Shown: positions 1 through 6,146 of the stretch, piece after piece
Position numbering within the stretch: the stretch's first letter is position 1
Layout of the letters: each line of letters opens with the position of its first letter
Assembly (NCBI GenBank): GCA_003506275.1
Contig: DOBD01000061.1
Coordinates: forward strand, 1-6,146
DNA from: Bacteroidales bacterium
Lineage (GTDB): Bacteria > Bacteroidota > Bacteroidia > Bacteroidales > UBA1402
Direction: 5' to 3'
DNA length: 6,146 nt
The notes under the pieces: generated by a model
Seen by the model: only the letters and a program-made list of their open reading frames with translations
The model's database searches: none
What the model was told of the DNA's origin: nothing
Position numbers and translations under genes: made by a program

Positions 1-1
1 G

Positions 2-1138
2 AAGTGCCTGGTGATGGCAGCCACTTCGAGAGGCACCACGGGTTTGACCTTACATGGTGTTGAACCAGAAAGAGAAAAGGCCGTTTCAGACCTGCACACC
101 CGTCTGCTGCCTACTACCGGATCCTACCTGGACGCAGGTACGACTGGCAGCATATTGATCAGTGACAGAACCGCCGAATTGCTCAAGGTAAAAACGTACG
201 TCCTGACCCAGGAGAAACGTGGCCAACTCAATGAAAAAGGAGTACCCACCTCCGTTACCGACAAGCTTGCCGAGTTGGACAACGGACGTTTTCAAACGGA
301 AAAACGGTATCAGCGAGCACTTTCCGAACGCCTCACCCCCGAAGAAATCAAACATCATGGTCCTGCCCTCACAGCCGAAGCTGTTCAGTACAGACTACGC
401 TCCAAGATTATCTGCACCCTTAACGGAACAGACGGCAACATGGTCAGTCAATCGTTCAGGGTCGGGGGCATTTATAAAACGTCCAACGCTGTCTTCGATC
501 TCACCACCGCTTACGTACTCAAATCCGATCTGGCCCATCTGACGGGACTGTCACCGAATGACTGCCACGAGATAGGCCTTATCCTGGAGGATGAAAAAGC
601 CATGAAATCGGTGCAGGATTCCATCAGAAGCAACTTCCCGACAGTAAGCGCGCTCAATTGGCTGGAAATCTCACCGGAGGCAGGCTTGCTCTCAAAGTAC
701 ATGGATCTTTTCTATTACATCCTTATGGGCTTCATTCTCTTCGCGCTGGCATTCGGCATCCTCAACACCATGCTGATGGCTGTTCTTGAGCGAACCAAGG
801 AGCTAGGTATGTTGATGGCCATAGGCATGAGCCGCCAACGGATTTTCAACATGATCGTACTGGAAAGTATCTTCCTGACCTTAACTGGCGCCATCGGGGG
901 TATGGGTGTGGGTTGGGCCATCATCACCCTTACCGGTAAAACCGGCCTGGATTTCTCTGTCGTCGGTGAAGGCTTTGAAGCCATGGGGTGGTCAGCCATT
1001 GTCTACCCCTCCATCACCCTTGACTTCTTCCTGGGAGTATCCCTGCTGGTCATCCTGACAGGTTTGCTTGCCGCCATCATTCCAGCCAGAAAAGCGTTGG
1101 AACTCAAACCCGTGGATGCTATTAAAACGGACAATTAA
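2..1138 (+). CDS. ABC transporter permease, FtsX/MacB/LolCE type (5' partial)
   Basis: This is the inner-membrane subunit of a type VII ABC transporter (the MacB/LolCDE/FtsX class), which couples cytoplasmic ATP hydrolysis to movements of a periplasmic domain. The frame is open to the left edge, so the start and first membrane helix are missing; the GTG at 11 and ATG at 14 are probably internal codons. Numbering from 11, residues 1 to about 225 form a hydrophilic MacB-like periplasmic domain, with an early TLHGVEPE stretch typical of this family. Three hydrophobic segments follow at about 233-258, 281-307 and 336-357. Between the first two is the cytoplasmic coupling motif ERTKELGMLMAIGMSRQRI (260-278), and the C-terminus PARKALELKPVDAIKTDN is also characteristic. 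The ATPase gene begins 20 bases downstream, so the two very likely form one transporter. Choosing between LolC/E-like and MacB-like function is not possible from this fragment. The family call is firm; the substrate is unknown. Confidence 0.9.
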   Translation, partial: KCLVMAATSRGTTGLTLHGVEPEREKAVSDLHTRLLPTTGSYLDAGTTGSILISDRTAELLKVKTYVLTQEKRGQLNEKGVPTSVTDKLAELDNGRFQTEKRYQRALSERLTPEEIKHHGPALTAEAVQYRLRSKIICTLNGTDGNMVSQSFRVGGIYKTSNAVFDLTTAYVLKSDLAHLTGLSPNDCHEIGLILEDEKAMKSVQDSIRSNFPTVSALNWLEISPEAGLLSKYMDLFYYILMGFILFALAFGILNTMLMAVLERTKELGMLMAIGMSRQRIFNMIVLESIFLTLTGAIGGMGVGWAIITLTGKTGLDFSVVGEGFEAMGWSAIVYPSITLDFFLGVSLLVILTGLLAAIIPARKALELKPVDAIKTDN

Positions 1139-1158
1139 CCGATTCAACACCAACCATC

Positions 1159-1842
1159 ATGAACGTCATCGTCATCAAAGACCTCGTAAAAATCTACGAA
1201 AGCAACGCCCTGCAGGTTACCGCCGTCGACCATGTCGACCTGACCATCGAGGATGGCGAATTCACGGCCATCGTTGGACCTTCCGGTTCGGGTAAAACGA
1301 CCCTGCTCAATCTGATCGGGGGGCTTGATACGCCCAACCAAGGCCAAATCATCGTGGAAGAGGTCGACATCACGGCCATGAACCCTAAACAGCTGATAGA
1401 TTTCCGATTACACAATATTGGCTTTGTCTTTCAATCCTACAACCTGATTCCGGTGCTTACAGCCTACGAAAACGTGGCATTTATCATGGAACTGCAACGC
1501 GCTCCCAAACCGGCCATCGAACGTAGGACCAACGATATTCTTCGGGAAGTCGGTCTAGGTGATCGGATGAACAGTCGCCCCAACCAACTTTCCGGCGGAC
1601 AACAACAACGCGTAGCCGTGGCCAGAGCCATGGCCTCAAAACCCAAATTCATCATTGCCGACGAGCCCACCGCCAACCTGGATTCCAAGTCCACTGAAAA
1701 ACTGTTGGAGATGATGGAAACATTGAACCAACGAGAGCAGATTACCTTCCTGTTTTCCACCCACGACCAACGGGTCATGAACAAAGCCCACCGGATCATC
1801 GTCCTGGAGGATGGAAAAATAGTCGACGATTATCGAAAATAA
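1159..1842 (+). CDS. ABC transporter ATP-binding protein, LolD/MacB type
   Basis: This cytoplasmic ATPase of 227 residues powers the adjacent permease. All nucleotide-binding motifs are intact: Walker A GPSGSGKT (40-47), Q-loop Gln92 in FVFQSYNLIP, signature LSGGQQQR (144-151), Walker B FIIADEPT (164-171) with catalytic Glu169, D-loop NLDS (173-176) and H-loop His202 in STHD. The signature and the full-length single domain of about 230 residues are typical of the LolD/MacB/FtsE group. Residue 172 is Ala, where many relatives have Gly (EPTGNLD), a minor variation. The ATG at 1159 fits the usual N-terminus (MNVIVIKDLVKIY). No Shine-Dalgarno sequence precedes it, as is usual in Bacteroidota. The gene is 20 bases after the permease and 2 bases before the barrel gene, so the three are almost certainly co-transcribed. 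I do not assign lolD because the substrate is not known to be lipoprotein. Confidence 0.95.
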   Translation: MNVIVIKDLVKIYESNALQVTAVDHVDLTIEDGEFTAIVGPSGSGKTTLLNLIGGLDTPNQGQIIVEEVDITAMNPKQLIDFRLHNIGFVFQSYNLIPVLTAYENVAFIMELQRAPKPAIERRTNDILREVGLGDRMNSRPNQLSGGQQQRVAVARAMASKPKFIIADEPTANLDSKSTEKLLEMMETLNQREQITFLFSTHDQRVMNKAHRIIVLEDGKIVDDYRK

Positions 1843-1844
1843 CC

Positions 1845-3008
1845 ATGCGAGGCTTCGCTGTCACCTTACTAATTTGGCTGAGCAGCCTGACAGCAAGCAG
1901 TCAGCCCCTGAGCTTGTCTGGCTACTTGAAAGACATGCAGGGCTTCTATTACCTGGAAAACCCGGTCAACGTAGGTGGCAGTAGCCTGGATTGGTCCACC
2001 TACAATCTGATACACCACCGCCTCAACCTGGATTGGCAACCCATCGAAGCCCTTCACGTGGAGGTTGGCATGAGAAACCGGTTGATGAGCGGCCCGCTGA
2101 TCAGCACAGTCCCCGGCTATGCGGCCTCGTTCGAGAGCGATGCCGGGACAATGGATCTCAGTTGGAACCTGGTGACCAAACCACGGTTTTTTCTCAACAC
2201 GACCCTCGATCGCTTGTTTGTGGAGTATACCTGGCGGCAATTTCAGCTCAAGGTGGGCAGGCAACGCATCAACTGGGGCATCAACCTGGTCTGGAACCCG
2301 AACGACCTCTTCAATGCTTTTTCATTCACCGATTTTGATTATGAAGAAAGGCCTGGCAGCGATGCTATCCTGTTCACCTGGTATCCGTCGGGGAGTTCCA
2401 GTTTGGATGTCGTTGCCCAAACAGATAGCAGCCATTCACTCACCCTGGCTACCAGGTATGTGTTTAACTGGCATGATTGGGATATCCAGGTACTCAGCGG
2501 AAAAATGGCTGATGATGCCGTGATTGGCGGGGGATGTACGGGAGCGATTGACAGGGTCTCTTTACGGGCGGAAGGCTCCGTTTTCATTCCCCTCAAGCAA
2601 GGGTTCTCTACCTCAGTTTCAGCCACACTATCTGCCGATTACACCTTGGAGAATGCCCTTTTCCTGCATGCAGCCTACCTGTATACCAGTTTGGGTGGAA
2701 GTGGTTCAGGTGGACTATCTGTGTTGAACCCCTCTAACCAGCTCAGTGCCAAACGCCTTTCTTTGGGAAAACACGAGCTGTTTGCGCAAGCTTCCTATCC
2801 CTTCAATCCCTTGCTCAACGCAAGCGGAGCCTGCCTGTTCAATCCTGTTGACGGTTCCGTCTACCTGAGCCCCAGTCTTTCCATCTCCCTGCACGACAAC
2901 CTTGAGTTATTGCTTACAGCTCAGTGTCTGCTGGGTGAACCGGGTTCCGAATACGGTTACCTGGGCAACACCTGGGCCGGTTTCGGACGCTTGAAATGGA
3001 GCTACTGA
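1845..3008 (+). CDS. Predicted outer-membrane beta-barrel protein
   Basis: No firm named family is recognised. The 387-residue product starts with a Sec signal peptide: a short basic start (MRGF), a hydrophobic core at about 5-16, and a likely cut after TASS (19/20), leaving an N-terminal Gln. The rest has no hydrophobic helix but many alternating polar/aromatic strands (for example FQLKVGRQRINWG, SLSISLHDNLELLLTAQ), and it ends in GRLKWSY. A terminal aromatic residue on a last strand is the usual signal for BAM-dependent insertion. The central block at 136-174 (VGRQRINWG, then WNPNDLFN, then DFDYEERPGSDA) recalls DUF1302-like or porin-like barrels; this comes from memory, not a search. The ATG lies 2 bases after the ATPase stop, implying translational coupling and a shared role, perhaps as the outer-membrane partner or recipient of the ABC machine. 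Barrel topology is well supported; the function is not known. Confidence 0.8.
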   Translation: MRGFAVTLLIWLSSLTASSQPLSLSGYLKDMQGFYYLENPVNVGGSSLDWSTYNLIHHRLNLDWQPIEALHVEVGMRNRLMSGPLISTVPGYAASFESDAGTMDLSWNLVTKPRFFLNTTLDRLFVEYTWRQFQLKVGRQRINWGINLVWNPNDLFNAFSFTDFDYEERPGSDAILFTWYPSGSSSLDVVAQTDSSHSLTLATRYVFNWHDWDIQVLSGKMADDAVIGGGCTGAIDRVSLRAEGSVFIPLKQGFSTSVSATLSADYTLENALFLHAAYLYTSLGGSGSGGLSVLNPSNQLSAKRLSLGKHELFAQASYPFNPLLNASGACLFNPVDGSVYLSPSLSISLHDNLELLLTAQCLLGEPGSEYGYLGNTWAGFGRLKWSY

Positions 3009-3017
3009 CATTTTTCG

Positions 3018-3025
3018 TACCTTTG
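3018..3025 (+). promoter_or_regulatory. Bacteroidota -7 promoter element for aroA
   Basis: TACCTTTG matches the Bacteroidota housekeeping sigma consensus TAnnTTTG exactly, and lies 19 bases before the aroA ATG in the 36-base gap. The upstream -33 element is poor: the nearest TTG (2991-2993) is 24 bases away, slightly beyond the usual spacing of about 19-21. Transcription would start near 3030, giving a very short leader. This suggests aroA can be expressed independently of the transporter genes, although read-through is also possible. Confidence 0.6.
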
Positions 3026-3044
3026 CCGAAATTGATGCCCAACC

Positions 3045-4268
3045 ATGACGTACTGCCTGACAGCACCGACCAACCTGCAGGGTCATATTGACCTGCCCGC
3101 CTCGAAAAGCCTCAGCAACCGAGCACTCATCCTCAGCGCCCTGACTCAGGGGGCAGGCAAATTGACCAACCTCTCCGATTGTGACGACACCAGGGTAATG
3201 ATTGAAGCCCTCCAAGCCGGGAAACACGACCTGAATATCGGCGCAGCTGGTACTGCCATGCGCTTCCTCACCGCTTACCTAAGCCTCCAACCTGGACAGT
3301 GGACCCTCACAGGCACCGAACGCATGAAAAATCGCCCCATCAGCCTGTTGGTAGAGGCCCTGAGGAGCCTGGGAGCCTCCATTGAGTACCTGGAAAAAGA
3401 GGGCTACCCTCCTTTGGTCATCAACGGAGGGAGTCTCCAGGGAGGCACCATCACCATAGATGGCGGCATCAGCAGTCAATACTTATCTGCCCTCATGATG
3501 GTGGGACCTCGTATGAACAAAGGTCTCACCCTTACGATCAAAGGCACACTTATTTCCCAGCCCTACGCCAGGATGACCTTGCGCATGATGACTGCCTATG
3601 GTATCAACGCTACCTGGCAAGACAATCAAATAATCCTGCCTGCAGGAGCCTACAGAGCCATTGACTACCACGTCGAAGCAGACTGGTCTGCCGCCTCCTA
3701 CTGGTACGAGTTACTCAGTCTGGCTCCATCGGGCGAACTAATTCTTCACGCACTTGAAGCCGACAGCCTGCAAGGAGATGCCGCCATTGTCAACTATTTC
3801 AAACCATTGGGCGTTGCTACTACCTGGATAGAAGGAGGTGTGCGACTGACAAAAACCAAGGTAGAAACATCCCGGTTTGAGGCTGATTTAAGCAATCAAC
3901 CCGACCTGGCCCAAACCCTGGCTGTAACTTGCGCAGCGCTGGATATTCCTTTCTGCCTCAAAGGTTTAGGCAGCCTTAAAATCAAGGAGACCGACCGCAT
4001 TGCCGCCTTACTAACGGAAGCCGCCAAACTGGGGTATGTTTTTGAGGAAACACCGGCCAACGGATTGAGTTGGACAGGTAAACGTTGCACACCCGAGGCC
4101 GAACCTGTGATTGCCACATACGAAGACCACCGTATGGCTTTATCATTTGCCCCCTTCGCATTTAAGCAAAAAGGCCTGAAAATAGCCCATCCAGCGGTGG
4201 TGAGCAAATCATACCCTGCCTTCTGGAACGCCCTTGAAGCGGTGGGTTTCAGCGTGGAACACCTGTAA
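3045..4268 (+). CDS. aroA: 3-phosphoshikimate 1-carboxyvinyltransferase (EPSP synthase)
   Basis: This cytoplasmic enzyme joins shikimate-3-phosphate and phosphoenolpyruvate to give EPSP, the sixth step of the shikimate route to chorismate and the aromatic amino acids. The 407 residues carry the expected sites in order: SKSLSNR (Lys21, Ser22, Arg26), GAAGTAMR (66-73), RMKNRP (93-98), SSQ (143-145), the catalytic Asp287 in QPDLAQ, KETDR (314-318), DHR (361-363) and Lys388 in SKSYPAFW. The start at 3045 is safe because an in-frame TGA lies at 3033. The protein is about 20 residues shorter than E. coli AroA (427), mainly because the stretch between DDTRVMIEAL and GAAGTAMR is contracted. The glycine-rich PEP-site motif has Ala67 where E. 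coli has Asn94, and Phe74 where it has Pro101. I believe this is usual in Bacteroidota but cannot check it. The enzyme should be active. The flanking genes are unrelated to aromatic synthesis. Confidence 0.97.
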   Translation: MTYCLTAPTNLQGHIDLPASKSLSNRALILSALTQGAGKLTNLSDCDDTRVMIEALQAGKHDLNIGAAGTAMRFLTAYLSLQPGQWTLTGTERMKNRPISLLVEALRSLGASIEYLEKEGYPPLVINGGSLQGGTITIDGGISSQYLSALMMVGPRMNKGLTLTIKGTLISQPYARMTLRMMTAYGINATWQDNQIILPAGAYRAIDYHVEADWSAASYWYELLSLAPSGELILHALEADSLQGDAAIVNYFKPLGVATTWIEGGVRLTKTKVETSRFEADLSNQPDLAQTLAVTCAALDIPFCLKGLGSLKIKETDRIAALLTEAAKLGYVFEETPANGLSWTGKRCTPEAEPVIATYEDHRMALSFAPFAFKQKGLKIAHPAVVSKSYPAFWNALEAVGFSVEHL

Positions 4269-4319
4269 TTGTCCAAGGGTTTTCACCCCTTCACACACAA
4301 TAAAAAACAGGATTTTCAG

Positions 4320-4336
4320 TTTACATAATTTACATA
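4320..4336 (+). repeat. Tandem direct repeat TTTACATA
   Basis: Two identical 8-base units (4320-4327 and 4329-4336) are separated by a single A, giving a 9-base period in an AT-rich gap. The first unit overlaps a possible -35 box. It could be a small operator, or just low-complexity sequence. Only two copies exist, so the support is weak. Confidence 0.35.
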
Positions 4337-4348
4337 CGTGTTTATAAT
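4320..4348 (+). promoter_or_regulatory. Possible promoter upstream of the SprE/PorW-like gene
   Basis: TTTACA (4320-4325), exactly 17 bases, then TATAAT (4343-4348) forms a near-perfect sigma70-like pair, with the GTG start 12 bases beyond. A transcript starting about 7 bases after TATAAT would be almost leaderless. Bacteroidota normally use TTTG/TAnnTTTG elements, and I see no good match to those here, so the resemblance may be chance in AT-rich DNA. The 92-base gap after aroA does make a separate promoter plausible. Confidence 0.35.
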
Positions 4349-4360
4349 CTCCTTGCCTTG

Positions 4361-6146
4361 GTGAGTCGCTGGTTGAAAGGTGGGCTCCTGCCCCTGTTAT
4401 TGTTGCTGACCGCGTGTTCTACCCAAAAGAATACGTGGTTATCAAGGCATTACCAGGAACTGAACACCCGGTACAATGTACATTTCAACGGTCACGAAGC
4501 CTACAAGCAAGGATTGGACCAATTGGCCAACGGCCTACGGGACGATTACACGCAATTACTGCCAATGTATCCTGTCAGCAACCACAGTCAGGCCAAAGGC
4601 ACATCGGGCAGCATGAAGAAAGCCATTGAAAAATGTGAAAAAGCCATCAAACAGCGTTCCATTCGTGTCAAGCCCAAGAAAAAACCCGAGAGCACCAGCA
4701 AAGAATCATACAAGCGGTTTTACGCCAAGGAAGAGTTTAATCCCTTCATGGACGAGGTCTTTCTGTTGATGGCCAATGCACAGTTCCACATGGCCGATTT
4801 CAATTCATCAGCGGCCACCTGTTCCTATATTATGCGGCATTTTGCCGATGACAAGGCCGTCCAGGATAAGGCCACCATCCTCCTGGCAAGATCGTACAAA
4901 GAGCTGGAGTGGTTTTACGATGCCGAAAACAGCTTACGGGAGCTCAACACACCCTTGTTGACGCCCTCCCTCAACGGGGCTTTTGCTGCCGCCTACGCCG
5001 ATTTCTTACTGACCAGAAAGCAGTATCATGAGGCCATCCCCTATCTGACCGTCGCCATCCGCCAAGCCTCTAACCGGAAAGAGAAACAACGTTGGACCTT
5101 TCTGTTGGGACAGCTGTATCAAGTAACCGGCCAACGGGAAAAAGCCTACAAGGTTTTCTCAGACATACCGGGTATGAATCCCCCGTACGACATGGATATC
5201 AGCGCCCGTATCCTGCAAACCGAAGTCTATCCGGGCAACAACCCGATAAAGCCCTTGAAAAAACTCAAACGTCTCAGCCGCAGCCGTAAGAACAAGGATT
5301 ATCTGGATCAGATCTATTACGCCATGGGCAATCTGTACCTGACTGCCAACGACACAACCAAAGCGCTGGAACAGTTTCATCTCTCGTTAAACAAAGCGAC
5401 CAAACAGGGCCCCAATAAATTGAAAACACTCCTGGTCTTAGGCAACCTGTATTATTCGATGGAGGCTTTCCGGGATGCGGCACCTCTGTATGCCGAGGCT
5501 TTACCCCTGCTGAAAAAAACGGATGAACGTTACCCGGAAGCATCCTTCAGAGCCATGGTACTCAAGGAATTGGAACCACCCTTGACCCTTATCCACGAAA
5601 CAGACAGCTTAGTAAACCTATCCACCTGGTCGGAAGAAGCCTTAAACCACCACATCGACTCTCTGGTTAAAGACGCCCAAAAAAAAGCCAGGGAAGAACG
5701 ACGCAAACAAAACACCCAGGAAGCCCTGGGGAAAAACCAGGCCTTGAGTGAGGACAACCGCAATGACGATAAGGAGCCCTCCCATTCCACACTGGACCCC
5801 ACGGACAAGAGCTGGTATTTTTACAACAGCACCATGGTCACCAAAGGCCTATCCGATTTTCAACGCAAATGGGGCAAACGCAGTTTGGGTGACGACTGGC
5901 GAAGGGCCAGGAAAACCAATCCTTTCGAGTCAATGGCCGATCCAACCGGACAACTGGCCGACCAGGAGCAACCAACCTCAGAAATGGATAGCCTGCAAGC
6001 CAACGTAGCCGAGGTTCCCGTCGATAGCTTATCGACAGATAGCCTGGCTGAAGATGGGAATAACAAGGATTATTCCGTTGGAGCCGACGACCCCCTCCAC
6101 CCCAACCATTACCTAAGCCGCATTCCCTTCACAACCGAACAAAAGT
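4361..6146 (+). CDS. SprE/PorW-like TPR lipoprotein of type IX secretion (3' partial)
   Basis: A single frame stays open for 595 codons from GTG 4361 and runs off the right edge. The GTG gives a lipoprotein signal: MSRWLKGG, a Leu-rich core, then the lipobox LTAC with Cys19. No ATG is in frame upstream before a stop at 4301, and the first internal ATG would remove the lipobox; only an adjacent TTG (4358) competes. After Cys19 comes STQKNTWLSRHYQEL and then YNVHFNG, a start I associate with SprE/PorW. TPR-like helix pairs occur at about 245-278, 316-348 and 354-387. A charged, probably coiled stretch (424-458) follows, then the block WYFYNSTMV (485-493) through KWGKRSLGDDWRR (503-515), also typical of SprE/PorW, then an acidic low-complexity linker with DSL repeats (543-562). 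SprE/PorW is an accessory lipoprotein needed for type IX secretion and gliding in the species studied. The family call rests on memory of these motifs. Confidence 0.82.
   Translation, partial: MSRWLKGGLLPLLLLLTACSTQKNTWLSRHYQELNTRYNVHFNGHEAYKQGLDQLANGLRDDYTQLLPMYPVSNHSQAKGTSGSMKKAIEKCEKAIKQRSIRVKPKKKPESTSKESYKRFYAKEEFNPFMDEVFLLMANAQFHMADFNSSAATCSYIMRHFADDKAVQDKATILLARSYKELEWFYDAENSLRELNTPLLTPSLNGAFAAAYADFLLTRKQYHEAIPYLTVAIRQASNRKEKQRWTFLLGQLYQVTGQREKAYKVFSDIPGMNPPYDMDISARILQTEVYPGNNPIKPLKKLKRLSRSRKNKDYLDQIYYAMGNLYLTANDTTKALEQFHLSLNKATKQGPNKLKTLLVLGNLYYSMEAFRDAAPLYAEALPLLKKTDERYPEASFRAMVLKELEPPLTLIHETDSLVNLSTWSEEALNHHIDSLVKDAQKKAREERRKQNTQEALGKNQALSEDNRNDDKEPSHSTLDPTDKSWYFYNSTMVTKGLSDFQRKWGKRSLGDDWRRARKTNPFESMADPTGQLADQEQPTSEMDSLQANVAEVPVDSLSTDSLAEDGNNKDYSVGADDPLHPNHYLSRIPFTTEQK

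Noticed and set aside
11..19. GTG 11 or ATG 14 as the true start of the permease
   Set aside because: The frame is open to the window edge, and the family needs an N-terminal membrane helix that is absent from this point on, so the gene is truncated by the window.
1464..1799. Antisense open frame within the ATPase gene
   Set aside because: It is a shadow of a strongly conserved ABC ATPase; its product has no recognisable motif and the sense strand explains the sequence.
3035..3091. Small out-of-frame ORF (18 codons, MPNHDV...) overlapping the aroA start
   Set aside because: Its ATG precedes the aroA ATG on the predicted message, but it is very short and has no recognisable signal; the overlap is likely chance.
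4275..4291. Hairpin AAGGG / CCCTT just after the aroA stop, considered as a terminator
   Set aside because: The stem is only 5 base pairs and is followed by CACACACAA rather than a T-tract, so it does not support an intrinsic terminator on the + strand.
4414..4629. Short ATG-less-likely alternative frame (71 codons) near the start of the SprE/PorW-like gene
   Set aside because: It overlaps the long frame from 4361 that carries a lipobox and family motifs; its own product looks random.
6020..6036. Perfect inverted repeat GTCGATA-GCT-TATCGAC
   Set aside because: It lies inside the coding frame of the SprE/PorW-like gene, in the stretch encoding VDSLST; with a single copy and no other signal it is best taken as coincidence.

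Overview
The window looks like a chromosomal segment from a member of the Bacteroidota. Three things point there: a partial gene at the right end that resembles the type IX secretion (gliding/secretion) lipoprotein SprE/PorW, a perfect match to the Bacteroidota -7 promoter consensus TAnnTTTG just ahead of aroA, and the absence of Shine-Dalgarno sequences before every visible start codon. The order or genus cannot be told from the sequence. All genes lie on the + strand, gaps are small, and there are no RNA genes, mobile elements or CRISPR repeats.

Layout: positions 2-3008 hold a tightly packed three-gene unit. It consists of the 3' part of an FtsX/MacB/LolCE-type ABC permease (5' end outside the window), a LolD/MacB-type ATPase 20 bases downstream, and an outer-membrane beta-barrel protein whose start lies 2 bases after the ATPase stop. 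Together they suggest an envelope-spanning export or lipoprotein/lipid-handling machine, with the permease and ATPase in the inner membrane and the barrel in the outer membrane. The substrate is unknown. After a 36-base gap with a probable promoter comes a complete aroA (EPSP synthase, shikimate pathway, 3045-4268), a housekeeping gene.

A 92-base AT-rich gap follows, with a tandem 8-base repeat and a sigma70-like TTTACA-17-TATAAT arrangement. Then a long reading frame opens at a GTG (4361) and runs off the right edge. It encodes a lipoprotein with TPR-like helices and the conserved C-terminal block of SprE/PorW, an accessory part of the type IX secretion system. Nothing in the window links aroA functionally to its neighbours.

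The most interesting points are the co-transcribed ABC exporter plus uncharacterised barrel, and the GTG-started secretion lipoprotein. Neither amounts to proof of a new system.
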